DNA of 64,000 nucleotides from Comamonadaceae bacterium (GCA_004144865.1 SEAY01000002.1:28135-92134); one strand, 5' to 3'; positions 43,806 through 54,553 are shown, counted from the first letter of the stretch. Numbers and translations are program-made. Notes: generated from the letters alone by a model not told the origin.

Positions 43806-46705
43806 CAGGCGGGCCTCCGCGCGGGCCGCCGGCGGGCGCGCAGCGACTGGTGCGCCAGCGCGGTCAGCAGCAGCAGGGTGGAGCCGAGCACCACGGCGAA
43901 GACCCCGAGGTCGAAGAACGCGGCGCTCGGCACGTGCAGTTCGCCCAGCACCGGCAGCGTGAAATGGGCGGTGTGCGTGGTGAGGAAGGGATAGCCGAAC
44001 ACCAGCGAACCCACCCCCGTCGCCACCGCGATCAGCAGGCCGAAGGTGATCCAGTACGGCGGGTGCAGGTTCAGGCGGTCCTCCACCCACTGCGTTCCGC
44101 CCACGATGTACTGGGCGATGAAGGCGATGGCCACGGTGAGCCCCGCCACGAAGCCGCCGCCGGGCTGGTTGTGCCCGCGCAGGAACAGGTACAGCGCCAC
44201 GACCAGTGCCACCGGCAGCAGCAGGCGCACCAGCACCGCCGGCACCACCAGGTAGCCGGGGCCGGGATCGTCCTCCTCCGCTTCCTCGGCGGGGCGGCGC
44301 AGGTCGGTGGAGCCTATCCGCGAGACCGAGCGCTGCTGCGGCGGCAGTTCCACCACCTCCTGCGGCGGCCGGAAGCGGCGCAGCAGGGCGAAGATCGTCA
44401 GCCCCACGACCGCCAGCACGGTGATCTCGCCCAGCGTGTCGAAGGCGCGGAAGTCCACCAGCATCACGTTGACCACGTTGGTGCCGCCGCCTTCGGGCAG
44501 GGCGTTGGCGATGAAGAAGGGCGAGATGCTCTGCGCGCCTGTGCGCGTGAGCAGCGCGTACGACAGGGCCGAGAGGCCGGCGCCGGTGGCGATCGCCAGC
44601 AGCAGGTCGCGGCGGCGGCGCCAGCGGGCGCGCAGCTCCGTGCGCGGATGGTGCTCCCCGCTGCGCTTGGGGAGCCAGCGCAGCCCCAGGAGGAAGAACA
44701 CGGTGGTGACCGCCTCCACCGCGAGCTGCGTGAGCGCGAGGTCGGGCGCCGAGAACCAGGCGAACGTGAGGCACACCACCACGCCGACCACGCCCAGCAG
44801 GATCACGGCCACCAGGCGGTGGAACTTGACTTGCCAGGCCGCGCCGATCGCGGCCGCGGCGCCCACGATCCACAGCAGCGCGAACTCCGGCGTCGCCGGC
44901 ACGCGCTGCCGGTCGCCCCACGCCAGCGGCACGACCAGCGCGGAGGCCAGCGCCACCGCGACAGCCACGACCAGCAGCCAGAACAGCTGCACCTGCAGGT
45001 GCCGGCTGCTGGTGCGCCGCAGGATCCGGCGCGCGGCCACGGTCGCGCCGCCCATCACCATCTCGTAGGCCCGCCTGCCGTCGAAGCGGCCGATCAGGGG
45101 GATGTCGCGCAGCCGGCGCATCTTGAGGGCTTCCGCCCGCCACAGGTAGAGCACGAGGCCGCCGCCCAGGGCCACCAGGCTCATGGCCAGGGGCGCGTTG
45201 AACCCGTGCCAGATCGCCAGGCTGTATTCGGGCAGCGTGCCGCCCACCACCGGCCGCGCCGCGGCGTCGAGCAGCCAGCGCACCGACAGGTTGGGCACGA
45301 CGCCCACCACCAGGCAGGCCATCACCAGCAGCTCGATCGGCACGCGCATCCAGCGCGGCGGCTCGTGGGGGCGGCGCGGCACGTCCACCGGGCGGCCGCC
45401 GAAGAACACGTCGTGGCCGAAGCGCAGCGAATAGACCACGGCGAACACGCCCGCCACGGTGGCGGCGAGCGGCAGCACGGAGTCCACCAGCGGCAGCGAC
45501 TGCAGGAACACCGTCTCCGCGAAGAACATCTCCTTGGACAGGAAGCCGTTCAGCAAGGGCACGCCCGCCATCGCGGCGCAGGCGACCATCGCCAGCTTGG
45601 CCGTGCCCGGCATGTAGCGGTAGAGGCCATCGAGCTTGCGCATGTCGCGCGTGCCGGTCTCGTGGTCGATGATGCCCACGGCCATGAAGAGCGACGCCTT
45701 GAAGGTGGCGTGGTTCAGCATGTGGAACACCGCTGCCACCGCCGCAAGCGGGCTGTTCAGCCCCAGCAGCAGCGTGATGAGCCCCAGGTGGCTGAGGGTC
45801 GAATACGCCAGCAGCGCCTTGAGGTCGTTCTGGAACATCGCCGCATAGGCGCCCAGCAGCAGCGTGACGAGGCCGGTGCCGCCCACCACCCAGAACCAGG
45901 TGTCCGTGCCGGCCAGCACCGGCCACAGGCGGGCCATGAGGAACACGCCGGCCTTCACCAGCGTGGCCGAGTGCAAGTAGGCCGACACCGGCGTGGGCGC
46001 GGCCATCGCGTGCGGCAGCCAGAAGTGGAACGGGAACTGCGCGCTCTTGGTGAGCGCGCCGGCCAGCACGAGCAGCACGATCGGCAGGTACAGGGCGTGC
46101 GCGCGCACCCGCTCGCCCGCGGCCAGCACGGCGTCGAGCTCGTAGCTGCCCACCACGTGCCCGAGCAGCACCATGCCCGCGAGCAGGGCCAGCCCGCCGG
46201 CGGCGGTGACGGTGAAAGCCATGCGCGCGCCGCGCCTCGCGTCCTTGCGGTGGTGCCAGTAGCCGATCAGCAGGAACGAGAACAGGCTGGTGAGCTCCCA
46301 GAACACCACCAGCTGCACGATGTTGCCCGAGAGCACCACGCCCAGCATGGCGCCCTGGAATCCCAGCAGCAGCGAGTAGAAGCGCGTCGCGGGATCGTCG
46401 ACGGACAGGTAGTAGCGCGCATAGAGCACCACCAGCGCGCCGATCACGCTCACCATCATGCCCAGCAGCCAGGCGAAGCCGTCCACCCGCAGCAGCAGGT
46501 CGATGCCCAGCGAGGGGAGCCAGGCCACCCGGCTGGAGACCACGCCGCCGTCCGCCACCTGGGGGAACAGCAGCCCCAGGCCGATGGCGGTGGCGAGGGT
46601 GACGCCGCCGGCCAGCACCGCTTCCATGTTGCGCGAGCGGGTCGGCAGCAGGGCCGCGACGAGGCTTCCGACGAAGGGCAGCAGCAGGATCCACCAGACC
46701 GGCAT
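43805..46705 (-). CDS. mrpA: Na+/H+ antiporter subunit A fused to subunit B
   Basis: 966 residues. The N-terminal part is NuoL-like: GAMLGVVLSGNIVQLVVFWELTSLFSFLLIGYW, then TKSAQFPFHFWLPHAMAAPTPVSAYLHSATLVKAGVFL and HATFKASLFMAVGIIDHETGTRDMRKLDGL. After about residue 790 an MrpB domain is fused (LPVALVVALYLFLRGHNQPGGGFVAGLTVAIAFIAQYIVGG). Mrp complexes exchange cytoplasmic Na+ (or K+) for H+, giving alkali and salt tolerance. This is the first gene of the operon, 31 bases after the EamA gene. Confidence 0.96.
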   Translation of the reverse strand: MPVWWILLLPFVGSLVAALLPTRSRNMEAVLAGGVTLATAIGLGLLFPQVADGGVVSSRVAWLPSLGIDLLLRVDGFAWLLGMMVSVIGALVVLYARYYLSVDDPATRFYSLLLGFQGAMLGVVLSGNIVQLVVFWELTSLFSFLLIGYWHHRKDARRGARMAFTVTAAGGLALLAGMVLLGHVVGSYELDAVLAAGERVRAHALYLPIVLLVLAGALTKSAQFPFHFWLPHAMAAPTPVSAYLHSATLVKAGVFLMARLWPVLAGTDTWFWVVGGTGLVTLLLGAYAAMFQNDLKALLAYSTLSHLGLITLLLGLNSPLAAVAAVFHMLNHATFKASLFMAVGIIDHETGTRDMRKLDGLYRYMPGTAKLAMVACAAMAGVPLLNGFLSKEMFFAETVFLQSLPLVDSVLPLAATVAGVFAVVYSLRFGHDVFFGGRPVDVPRRPHEPPRWMRVPIELLVMACLVVGVVPNLSVRWLLDAAARPVVGGTLPEYSLAIWHGFNAPLAMSLVALGGGLVLYLWRAEALKMRRLRDIPLIGRFDGRRAYEMVMGGATVAARRILRRTSSRHLQVQLFWLLVVAVAVALASALVVPLAWGDRQRVPATPEFALLWIVGAAAAIGAAWQVKFHRLVAVILLGVVGVVVCLTFAWFSAPDLALTQLAVEAVTTVFFLLGLRWLPKRSGEHHPRTELRARWRRRRDLLLAIATGAGLSALSYALLTRTGAQSISPFFIANALPEGGGTNVVNVMLVDFRAFDTLGEITVLAVVGLTIFALLRRFRPPQEVVELPPQQRSVSRIGSTDLRRPAEEAEEDDPGPGYLVVPAVLVRLLLPVALVVALYLFLRGHNQPGGGFVAGLTVAIAFIAQYIVGGTQWVEDRLNLHPPYWITFGLLIAVATGVGSLVFGYPFLTTHTAHFTLPVLGELHVPSAAFFDLGVFAVVLGSTLLLLTALAHQSLRARRRPARRPA

Positions 46706-46736
46706 GGGTCGAGTCTAGTGGACGGCGGGGCTCGGG

Positions 46737-47792
46737 CTAGTGCCGGTGCGCGTGGTGGACGTCGGGTACGTGCGGATGCGCGTGTCGCACGGGATCGTGG
46801 ACATGGCCATGGCTGTGCTCGCCCTCGGGCATCGGGTCGTGCGCATGGTCGTGATGGCCGTCGTCATGGCGGTGCGCGTGCTCGTGTGCGGTCGCCTCGT
46901 GCACGTGCTCGTGCTCGTGCCGCTCGTACAGGTGGACCACCACGCCGGCCAGCATCAGCAGGCCACCCAGCGCCATCCCCCAGCTGAGGCCGCGCTCGCC
47001 CAGGCCAACGGCCAACGCCGCGCCGATGAAGGGCGCGAACGCGAAGACCGAGCCCGTGCGGGCGGCGCCGAACGCGCGTTGCGCCAGCAGGTACAGCCGC
47101 AGGCTCAATCCGTAGCCGCTGGCCCCGATCAGGAGCAGGGCCACGATCGCGCCTGCCCCGGGCATGGGTTCGCCCCAGGCAAGCGCGAGCAGCAGGGCTG
47201 CAGGGGCGCCCAGCGACGCCTTCACCAGCACGACCTGCGCGGGATCGCGCTCCGCCACGCCGCGGGACAGCGTGTTGTCGACACCCCAGGCCGCGGTCGC
47301 CAGCAGGACGGCCAACAGGCCCAGCATCTGGGTTTCGCCCGCGGCGCCGCGATCGGCCACCAGGAGGATGCCCCCGGCCAGGAGCAGGAGCATGGCGGTC
47401 CAGACGCGCCGGTCCATCGATTCGTGGTACAGCCACCGTGCGAGGACGGCCGTGAAGAGTGCCTCGAGCGCCAGCATCAGCGAGGCGCTAATGCCGCTCG
47501 TGTTCTGCAGGCCCCAGGCAAGCGCCACCGGGCCCACCACGGCCCCGAACGCGGCCATGGCCAGCAGGCGGCCCAGGTCCGTTCGCCGCACCTGCGCTTC
47601 GCGCTCCGCCGGCTTGCGCATGAGGGCGCCGAGGAGCGCCGCCCCGGCATAGAGCAAGGCCGCGGTGGAGAAGGGCCCGACGCCGGCGCCGGCGCGCTGC
47701 ACGAGCGGCGTGCTGACGCCGAACAGCGTCGCCGCCAGCAAGGCCAGGAAGCCTCCGTGCAGCGCCGGTCCGCCGCGCCACGCCGCGCCCAT
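46737..47792 (-). CDS. EamA/DMT-family exporter with a histidine-rich C-terminal tail
   Basis: 351 residues with ten helices in two EamA repeats (GGFLALLAATLFGVSTPLVQRAGAGVGPF... and MLGLLAVLLATAAWGVDNTLSRGVAERDP...). From about residue 292 a soluble tail rich in His follows (HEHEHVHE, HDDGHHDHAHD, HSHGHVHD, HAHPHVPDVHHAHRH), as in zinc/cadmium CDF and ZIP loops. This suggests metal binding or metal-dependent gating, though most EamA proteins move metabolites. The start follows the conserved GAAWRGG. It may be co-transcribed with mrpA. Confidence 0.88.
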   Translation of the reverse strand: MGAAWRGGPALHGGFLALLAATLFGVSTPLVQRAGAGVGPFSTAALLYAGAALLGALMRKPAEREAQVRRTDLGRLLAMAAFGAVVGPVALAWGLQNTSGISASLMLALEALFTAVLARWLYHESMDRRVWTAMLLLLAGGILLVADRGAAGETQMLGLLAVLLATAAWGVDNTLSRGVAERDPAQVVLVKASLGAPAALLLALAWGEPMPGAGAIVALLLIGASGYGLSLRLYLLAQRAFGAARTGSVFAFAPFIGAALAVGLGERGLSWGMALGGLLMLAGVVVHLYERHEHEHVHEATAHEHAHRHDDGHHDHAHDPMPEGEHSHGHVHDPVRHAHPHVPDVHHAHRH

Positions 47793-47924
47793 CACTTCAC
47801 CGCGAAGCGGACCGTGATGGCTTTCATGGCCGGGATCGACAGGGCGGCGAGGGCAAGGCTGCAACGCATGCGCCCAATGTACAAGACCGCTGGAGGAGCG
47901 GTTCGTAGGTGAAGGGCAGCTGTA

Positions 47925-47953
47925 GCATGGACAATCCCCCCTTTGATCCATGC
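47925..47953. promoter_or_regulatory. Dyad in the divergent EamA/mutS control region
   Basis: GCATGGA (47925-47931) and TCCATGC (47947-47953) are perfect 7-base arms, 15 bases apart. A second dyad, CTTGAC-N4-GTCAAG, is at 47977-47992. Both lie in the gap between the divergent EamA and mutS genes; the rest of this 238-base gap holds nothing I can recognise. Confidence 0.35.
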
Positions 47954-48030
47954 TGCCCGCCCGGCGCCGTGGGCTTCTTGACGAACGTCAAGTCGCCGCC
48001 GACCGCGCCGGCGCCGCAAGTGACCCGTCG

Positions 48031-50646
48031 ATGGCCAACCCTTCTTCCAAGACATTGCCGCCTGCCAAGGACGCTTCCAACCACACCCCCATGATGGCCC
48101 AGTACCTGGCCATCAAGGCGGAGTACCCGGCCACGCTGGTGTTCTACCGCATGGGCGACTTCTACGAGCTGTTCTACGACGACGCGGAGAAGGCGGCGCG
48201 GCTGCTGGACATCACCCTCACCCGCCGCGGCATGTCCGCCGGCGAGCCGGTGGTGATGGCGGGCGTGCCTTTCCATTCCATGGAGGGCTACCTGGCGCGC
48301 CTGATCCGCTGCGGCGAATCGGTCGCCATCTGCGAGCAAGTGGGCGAGGTGGGCGCCTCCAAGGGCCCGGTGGAGCGCAAGGTGATGCGGGTGGTGACGC
48401 CCGGCACGCTCACCGACAGCGAGCTGCTCACCGAGAAGTCCGAGGCGATGCTGCTGGCCGTGCACCAAGGGCACAAGCACCGCGTGGGCCTGGCCTGGCT
48501 GAGCGTCACGCAGGGCGCGCTGCACCTGGCCGAATGCGACGGCGACGCGCTCGCCGACTGGATCGCGCGCATCGCCCCCAGCGAGCTACTGCACAGCTCC
48601 GACGTCACGCCCGTGTTCGCCCAGCGCCTGCAGGCCGCCCGCGGTTCGCTGCCGGTGGCGCAGCGCCCGCACTTCCAGTTCGACAGCGGCCTGGGGCAGC
48701 GCAAGCTGCAGGAGCAGCTCAAGGCCGCCTCGCTCTCCGCCTGGGGCGCGGAGGACCTGCCAGACGCCCATGCCGCGGCCTCCGCCCTGCTGGCGTATGC
48801 GGAGCACACGCAGGGCCGCGCGCTGTCGCACGTGCAGCAACTGCAGGTGGTGCGCGACGGCGAGCGCATCGAGCTGCCGCCCGCCACGCGCCGCAACCTG
48901 GAGCTGGTGCAGACCCTGCGCGGCGAGGACAGCCCCACCCTCTTCTCGCTGCTGGACACCTGCATGACCGGCATGGGCAGCCGCACGCTGAAGTCCTGGT
49001 TGCTGGAGCCGCTGCGCGACCGCACCGTCGCCACGCAGCGGCTGGAAGCCATCACCGGCCTGCGCGAGCAGCTGTGGCAGAAGCTGCGCACCGAACTCAA
49101 GGGCGTGAGCGACGTCGAGCGCATCACGGCGCGCATCGCGCTGCGTCAGGTGCGCCCGCGCGAGCTGGTGGGCCTGCGCTACGCGCTGGCGAAATCGCGG
49201 CAACTTGGGGCCATGCTCCAGGGCCTGCCCGGGCTGCTGGCGAACGCCGCCCACGACCTGCAGCCGCCCGCGGGCTGCGCCGAACGGCTGGCCGCCACGC
49301 TGCAGGAGGAACCTTCCGCGCTGGTGCGCGACGGCGGCGTGATCGCCACGGGGCACGACGCCGAGCTCGACGAACTGCGCGCGATCCAGGACAACTGCGA
49401 CGGCTTCCTGCTGGAGCTGGAAACGCGCGAGCGCGCGCGCAGCGGCATCGCCAACCTGCGCGTGCAGTTCAACAAGGTGCACGGCTTCTACATCGAGGTC
49501 ACGCAGGGCCAGCTGGACAAGGTGCCCGACGACTACCGCCGCCGCCAGACGCTGAAGAACGCCGAGCGCTTCATCACGCCGGAGCTCAAGGCCTTCGAGG
49601 ACAAGGCGCTGTCGGCGCAGGAGCGGGCGCTGCAGCGCGAGAAGTGGCTGTACGAACAGCTGCTGGATGCGCTGCAGGACCACATTCCGGCGTTGACGCG
49701 GCTTGCGCGTGCCCTCGCCGCGATCGACGCGCTCTGCGCCCTGGCCGAGCGCTCGCTCACGCTCGACTGGGCCCGCCCGCAGTTCATGAAGGAGCCGGGC
49801 ATCGAGATCACGCAGGGGCGGCACCCGGTGGTGGAGGCGCGCCTGGCGGAAACCAGCGGCGGCCAGTTCATCCCCAACGACACGCGCCTGGGCCCCAAGC
49901 AGCGCATGCAGGTCATCACCGGCCCCAACATGGGCGGCAAGAGCACCTACATGCGGCAAGTGGCGATCGTCAGCCTGCTCGCTTCGATGGGTTCCTACGT
50001 GCCGGCGAAAGCATGCCGCCTCGGGCCCATGGACGCGATCCACACCCGCATTGGCGCGGCCGACGACCTGGCCAACGCGCAGTCCACCTTCATGTTGGAG
50101 ATGACCGAGGCGGCGCAGATCCTGCACGGCGCCACCGCGCAGAGCCTGGTGCTGATGGACGAGATCGGCCGCGGCACCTCGACCTTCGACGGCCTGGCCC
50201 TGGCTTCCGGCATCGCCGCGCACCTGCACGACAAGACGCAGGCCTTCACCCTGTTCGCCACCCACTACTTCGAATTGACGGAGTTCCCGGCCAAGCACCA
50301 CTGCGCCGTGAACGTGCACGTGGGCGCCACGGAGTCGGGCTCGGACATCGTCTTCCTGCACGAAATCCAGCCCGGCCCGGCGAGCCGCAGCTACGGCATC
50401 CAGGTGGCGCGGCTGGCCGGCATGCCCACGGGCGTGGTCAACCACGCCCGCCACGCCCTGGCCGCGCTGGAGAAGCACCAGGAGGAAAGCCGCGAGCAGG
50501 TAGACTTGTTCGCACCGCCGCCGGCCGCCGAGGCGCCCGCGCCCACGAAGCTGGAGGCGGCGCTCGCATCGCTGGACCCGGACGCCCTCACGCCGCGCGA
50601 CGCGCTCGACGCCCTCTACACGCTCAAGAAACTGATCCAACCATGA
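48031..50646 (+). CDS. mutS: DNA mismatch repair protein MutS
   Basis: 871 residues. Mismatch-contact F-x-E is in [28 protein letters not shown] (about 39-65). Walker [10 protein letters not shown] is at about 631-639, [12 protein letters not shown] is the Walker B/signature and the clamp domain is in between. The start [11 protein letters not shown] lies before the conserved HTPMMAQYL; more 5' in-frame codons are low-complexity and unlikely. The stop overlaps the Anbu gene (ATGA), implying coupling. Confidence 0.97.
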   Translation: MANPSSKTLPPAKDASNHTPMMAQYLAIKAEYPATLVFYRMGDFYELFYDDAEKAARLLDITLTRRGMSAGEPVVMAGVPFHSMEGYLARLIRCGESVAICEQVGEVGASKGPVERKVMRVVTPGTLTDSELLTEKSEAMLLAVHQGHKHRVGLAWLSVTQGALHLAECDGDALADWIARIAPSELLHSSDVTPVFAQRLQAARGSLPVAQRPHFQFDSGLGQRKLQEQLKAASLSAWGAEDLPDAHAAASALLAYAEHTQGRALSHVQQLQVVRDGERIELPPATRRNLELVQTLRGEDSPTLFSLLDTCMTGMGSRTLKSWLLEPLRDRTVATQRLEAITGLREQLWQKLRTELKGVSDVERITARIALRQVRPRELVGLRYALAKSRQLGAMLQGLPGLLANAAHDLQPPAGCAERLAATLQEEPSALVRDGGVIATGHDAELDELRAIQDNCDGFLLELETRERARSGIANLRVQFNKVHGFYIEVTQGQLDKVPDDYRRRQTLKNAERFITPELKAFEDKALSAQERALQREKWLYEQLLDALQDHIPALTRLARALAAIDALCALAERSLTLDWARPQFMKEPGIEITQGRHPVVEARLAETSGGQFIPNDTRLGPKQRMQVITGPNMGGKSTYMRQVAIVSLLASMGSYVPAKACRLGPMDAIHTRIGAADDLANAQSTFMLEMTEAAQILHGATAQSLVLMDEIGRGTSTFDGLALASGIAAHLHDKTQAFTLFATHYFELTEFPAKHHCAVNVHVGATESGSDIVFLHEIQPGPASRSYGIQVARLAGMPTGVVNHARHALAALEKHQEESREQVDLFAPPPAAEAPAPTKLEAALASLDPDALTPRDALDALYTLKKLIQP

Positions 50647-51473
50647 CCTACTGCGTCGGCATCAAGCTCAACGCCGGGCTGGTGTTCCTGTCCGACTCGC
50701 GCACCAACGCGGGCGTGGACAACATCAGCACCTTCCGCAAGATGATCATCTACGAGAAGCCGGGCGACCGCTTCATGGTGCTGCTGACGGCGGGCAACCT
50801 GAGCATCGCGCAATCGGTGCGCGAGATCCTGCAGGTGGAGCAGCTCAAGGAATCGCCCGACCACGATCCGCTGACCATCTGGAACGCCACCAGCATGTTC
50901 GACGCCTGCCGCATCCTGGGCCAGGCCGTGCGCCACGTGTACCAACGCGACGCGGAGTCGCTCAAGCACGCCGGCGTGGAGTTCAACGTCAACCTGATCT
51001 TCGGCGGCCAGATCCGCGGCGAGGGCATGCGCCTGTTCCAGGTGTATTCGGCCGGCAACTTCATCGAAGCCACGCCGGAAACGCCTTACTTCCAGATCGG
51101 CGAGTACAAGTACGGCAAGCCGGTGCTGGATCGCGTGCTCACGCCCGAGACCGACCTGGACGAAGCGGCCAAGTGCGCGCTGGTATCCATGGACTCCACG
51201 ATGAAGTCCAACCTCTCGGTGGGCCCGCCGCTGGACCTGGTGGTCTACGAGGCGAACAGCTACCAGACCGACAAGATCGTCTCCATCGACATGCAGAACC
51301 CCTACTACCGCATGCTGCACTCCAGCTGGGGGCAGAAGCTGCGCGAGGTGTTCGACAGCCTGGAAGACCCGGTCTGGGACGAGACGCACACCGAGACGCC
51401 GCTGCGCACGCACGCGGGCGGACGCAGCAAGCCGCTAAAGAAGATTTCGACGCCGGAAGAAAGACTGATCTAG
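50643..51473 (+). CDS. Anbu-type proteasome-like protease
   Basis: 276 residues of the Ntn-hydrolase superfamily. After removal of Met, T2 (MTYCVGIK) would be the nucleophile. [23 protein letters not shown] and [17 protein letters not shown] match the ancestral beta-subunit (Anbu/BPH) group. [24 protein letters not shown] is the second half. Anbu usually sits beside ATP-grasp, alpha-E and transglutaminase-like genes. Here it overlaps mutS instead. The C-terminal 30 residues are charged and not conserved by eye. Confidence 0.9.
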   Translation: MTYCVGIKLNAGLVFLSDSRTNAGVDNISTFRKMIIYEKPGDRFMVLLTAGNLSIAQSVREILQVEQLKESPDHDPLTIWNATSMFDACRILGQAVRHVYQRDAESLKHAGVEFNVNLIFGGQIRGEGMRLFQVYSAGNFIEATPETPYFQIGEYKYGKPVLDRVLTPETDLDEAAKCALVSMDSTMKSNLSVGPPLDLVVYEANSYQTDKIVSIDMQNPYYRMLHSSWGQKLREVFDSLEDPVWDETHTETPLRTHAGGRSKPLKKISTPEERLI

Positions 51474-51495
51474 GGCGGGAATGGAGCCCCAGGTT

Positions 51496-51574
51496 GTCAT
51501 TGCGGGCTTGACCCGCAATCCACGACGGCGCATGCACAGGCGCCGCATGGATGCCGGGTCAAGCCCGGCATGAC
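51496..51574. repeat. Dispersed palindromic repeat, family B
   Basis: GTCATTGCGGGCTTGACCCG at left and GCCGGGTCAAGCCCGGCATGAC at right, with a core CGGCGCATG...CGCCGCATG. It follows the Anbu gene and precedes a hydrolase gene on the same strand. Confidence 0.88.
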
Positions 51575-51609
51575 AAGGCAGGGGGGCGGACCGCCGCAGA
51601 ACGACAACA

Positions 51610-52413
51610 ATGAGCCTCATCGTCTTCTCGCACGCCAACAGCTTCCCCGCCGGCACCTACGGCGTGCTCTTCAAGCACCTGCGCTCGCGCGGCTTCCTCG
51701 TGAAGGCCGTCGACAGGTTCGGGCACGAGGAGCGCTATGCCGTCAGCAACAACTGGCCGGGCCTGCTGCAGCAGCTGCACGACCACGCCGCGCGCGAAGT
51801 GGAGCGCGCGGGCGAACCGGCCTTCCTGGTGGGCCATTCCCTGGGTGGTTTCCTCAGCGTGATGTGCGCGGCGCGCTACCCGCACCTCGCACGCGGCGTG
51901 CTGCTGCTGGATTCGCCGCTGCTGGGTGGCTGGAAGGCGCATGCCCTGCGCGCGGCCAAGCGCACGCAGCTGGTGGGCTCGATCTCGCCCGGCGCCGTGA
52001 GCCGCAAGCGCAAGAACCGCTGGCCCACCCGCGATGCGGCGCTGGAGCACTTCCGCCACAAGAAGGCCTTCGCGCGCTGGGAGCCCCAGGTTCTCTCCGA
52101 CTACATCACGCACTGCACCCACGACGAGGACGGCGAGCGCGTGCTGAGCTTCGACCGCGACATCGAGACCGCCATCTACAACACGCTGCCGGACAACATG
52201 GACGCGCTGCTGAAACGCCATCCCCTGCGCTGCCCCGCCGCCTTCATCGGCGGCCTGCAGTCGGAGGAACTGGCGCAGGTGGGCCTGGCCATGACGCAGA
52301 AGGTCACGCAGGGCCGCGTGATGATGCTCGATGGCAGCCACCTGTTCCCGATGGAAAAACCGGAGGCGACCGCCGCCGCCATCGAAGCCGCGCTGCTCTC
52401 GCTGGCCGCCTAG
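51610..52413 (+). CDS. Alpha/beta hydrolase
   Basis: 267 residues. The nucleophile elbow GHSLGG is at about 78-83 and the early HANSFPAGTY shows the oxyanion-hole region. A late His (DGSHLFPMEKP) completes the triad; the acid is probably Asp in the LQSEEL/LDG area. Substrate unknown. MSLIVFSHANSFPAG is typical of a conserved beta-proteobacterial group. It is about 135 bases after the Anbu gene, with a repeat between. Confidence 0.88.
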   Translation: MSLIVFSHANSFPAGTYGVLFKHLRSRGFLVKAVDRFGHEERYAVSNNWPGLLQQLHDHAAREVERAGEPAFLVGHSLGGFLSVMCAARYPHLARGVLLLDSPLLGGWKAHALRAAKRTQLVGSISPGAVSRKRKNRWPTRDAALEHFRHKKAFARWEPQVLSDYITHCTHDEDGERVLSFDRDIETAIYNTLPDNMDALLKRHPLRCPAAFIGGLQSEELAQVGLAMTQKVTQGRVMMLDGSHLFPMEKPEATAAAIEAALLSLAA

Positions 52414-52522
52414 GAGCCTGCGCGCCCGGCGCGGTCCTACAGGGCCGGCGCGCCTCCAGACTACGCCCCAGCCGCCCCCCTGCCCACAGACAGGCGCCGG
52501 CCGCTTGCGCACAGTGGAGCGC

Positions 52523-53308
52523 ATGCCTTCTTCCCCGGCCCTGGCCTTCCAGGCCCCCTCCCTTGCGCTCCTCGCCACCGAGCCGCTGCGCGCCCTCCTC
52601 GAATTCTGTTCCGCGAAAGTCGGCCAGCTCGCCACCGTGCAGGGCGACGGCCACCCCGTCATCGTCTATCCGGGGCTCGGCGCCGGCGCCCTCACCACGT
52701 CGGCCCTGCGCACCCATCTGGAGAACTGCAACTTCCTGGCGCACGACTGGGACGGCGGCGTGAACACCGGCCCCACCGCCGCCTTCGAAGGCTGGCTGGA
52801 ACCGCTGGCGGAACGCGTGCGCGCCCTGCACGAACGGCACGGGCGCAAGGTCAGCCTGGTCGGCTGGAGCCTGGGCGGCATCTATGCGCGCGAGATCGCG
52901 AAGGCCTGCCCCTCCAGCGTGCGGCAGGTCGTGACGCTCGCCACGCCGTTCGGCTCGTTGGGCGGCGCCAACCATGCGGGCACGATCTTCCGCATGCTGG
53001 GCGGCGACACCTCGCAGCTCACGCCGGCCCTGGAGAAGCGCCTGCGCGAGCGCCCGCCGGTGCCGACCACCTCGATCTACAGCGAAGCCGACGGCGTGGT
53101 GTGCTGGCGCAGCTGCCTGCAACGGGGTGGCCGCCTGGTGGAGAACATCGCCGTGCACGCCAGCCACCTGGGCATGCCCACGCACCCGGAGGTGCTGCGC
53201 ATCGTGGCCGACCGCCTCGCGCAGCCCGAGGACGGCTGGCGTCCCTACGGGGTGCGCCGCGTGCTCAGGAAGCCGCGCTCCACTGCACCCAGCCAGTCCA
53301 CGACGTGA
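52523..53308 (+). CDS. Alpha/beta hydrolase (lipase/PGAP1-like)
   Basis: 261 residues. [29 protein letters not shown] precedes a nucleophile elbow [12 protein letters not shown] (about 113-124). Catalytic His is probably in [25 protein letters not shown] supplies an Asp near the active site. The region resembles esterases acting on hydrophobic esters; substrate unknown. ATG chosen before the conserved region; a weaker upstream GTG is in frame. Its 3' end overlaps the convergent uppP gene by 44 bases. Confidence 0.85.
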   Translation: MPSSPALAFQAPSLALLATEPLRALLEFCSAKVGQLATVQGDGHPVIVYPGLGAGALTTSALRTHLENCNFLAHDWDGGVNTGPTAAFEGWLEPLAERVRALHERHGRKVSLVGWSLGGIYAREIAKACPSSVRQVVTLATPFGSLGGANHAGTIFRMLGGDTSQLTPALEKRLRERPPVPTTSIYSEADGVVCWRSCLQRGGRLVENIAVHASHLGMPTHPEVLRIVADRLAQPEDGWRPYGVRRVLRKPRSTAPSQSTT

Positions 53309-54095
53309 CCAGCACCACGATGCCGAACACGATGCGGTACCAGGCGAAGGGAATGAACGTGTGGGTGGAGATGTAGCGCAGCAGCCAGCGCACGCACAGC
53401 CACGCACTCAGGAACGAGAACAGCAGCCCCACCGCGAACATCGGCAGGTCTTCGGCCGCGAGGTGCGCGCGCTCCTTGTAGAGGCTGTACACGCCGGCGC
53501 CGATCAGCGTGGGGATCGCCAGGTAGAACGAGAAGTCCGTGGCGGCCTTGCGCGAGAGCCCCAGGAACATCCCGCCGATGATCGTGGCGCCGCTGCGGCT
53601 GGTGCCGGGAATCAGCGCGAGGCACTGCACCAGCCCCAGCTTGAGGGCATCCGTCCACCGCATCTGCTCCACTTCGTGGATGCGCACGGTGGCGTGCGTG
53701 CGGCGCTCGGCCCACAGGATGATGAAGCCGCCCACGATGAAGGCGGTGGCCACCACGGCCGGCGTGAACAGGTTGGACTGGATGGCCTTGCCGAAGAGCA
53801 GGCCCAGCACCACGGCCGGGAAGAACGCGACCAGCACGTTGGTGGCGAAACGCTGGGCTTCGCGCTCGCTCGGCAGCGCGACGATGGTGCTGCGGATCTT
53901 CTGCCAGTAGACCAGGATCACGGCCAGGATGGCGCCGGTCTGGATCGCGATCTCGAACACCTTGTCGCGCTCGCCATGCAGGCCCAGCAAGTGCCCCGCC
54001 AGGATGAGGTGGCCCGTGCTGGAGATGGGCAGGAACTCCGTGAGCCCCTCCACGATGCCCATGATGGCAGCCTTCACCAGCAACACGACGTCCAC
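53265..54095 (-). CDS. uppP: Undecaprenyl-diphosphatase
   Basis: 276 residues from GTG ([18 protein letters not shown]). UppP recycles undecaprenyl diphosphate for peptidoglycan and related polymers; active sites face the periplasm. [15 protein letters not shown] at about 16-30 and [21 protein letters not shown] near 155-175 hold the catalytic Glu/His/Arg motifs. The GTG is preceded by GGGAG at a good distance, whereas the longer in-frame ATG adds a non-conserved Pro/Gly-rich extension, so it was not used. About eight helices. Confidence 0.95.
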   Translation of the reverse strand: MDVVLLVKAAIMGIVEGLTEFLPISSTGHLILAGHLLGLHGERDKVFEIAIQTGAILAVILVYWQKIRSTIVALPSEREAQRFATNVLVAFFPAVVLGLLFGKAIQSNLFTPAVVATAFIVGGFIILWAERRTHATVRIHEVEQMRWTDALKLGLVQCLALIPGTSRSGATIIGGMFLGLSRKAATDFSFYLAIPTLIGAGVYSLYKERAHLAAEDLPMFAVGLLFSFLSAWLCVRWLLRYISTHTFIPFAWYRIVFGIVVLVTSWTGWVQWSAAS

Positions 54096-54241
54096 GCAAA
54101 CTCCCGGCAAAGCGCGGATTATGGGCCCGCCGCCTGGCTCAACCGCAGGCGCCGTCTGACATGCCCTATCGCCAACCGGCCGTGCGCCATCGCGGACGGA
54201 ACCTACAGGGTCGTTCGCGCCGGGGGGCAATCATCTGCCTC

Positions 54242-54391
54242 ATGAAAATCCTCGAACTGCTCCATGTGATGGTTGCCCAGGCCTTCTACCGTTGGGCGAT
54301 GCGGGAGATCAACCCCATGCACCCGGACGTGCCGAAGATCATGCTGCGCCAGCAGCAGCTGGCCGAGAAATACCGCCGCGTCTGGGGCTGA
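54242..54391 (+). CDS. Small conserved-looking hypothetical protein
   Basis: 49 residues, MKILELLHVMVAQAFYRWAMREINPMHPDVPKIMLRQQQLA..., Tyr/Arg-rich, ending RRVWG. It is divergent from uppP. It has an in-frame start at the only ATG with GC-typical codon use and is followed by a gap to 54553 without a gene. Unknown function; could be spurious. Confidence 0.5.
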   Translation: MKILELLHVMVAQAFYRWAMREINPMHPDVPKIMLRQQQLAEKYRRVWG

Positions 54392-54553
54392 TACCCCACC
54401 ACTCCCCGTGCGTGGCGCGGCGGGCCTGACCCGCCCGCCCTGGTCCACTCCCCTCCTGCCGCATTTCGCGGCGCCCCTTCCGCGTTTCGTCGCAGCGCGC
54501 TCGCCCCGAGCGGCCTGGCCGCGCACAGTGCCTCCATCCCGCAAGGAGGCACC

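Noticed and set aside
43850..46987. Very long plus-strand open frame antisense to mrpA
   Set aside because: Low-complexity Gln/Arg/His-rich translation with no motif. The minus strand encodes a clear MrpA.
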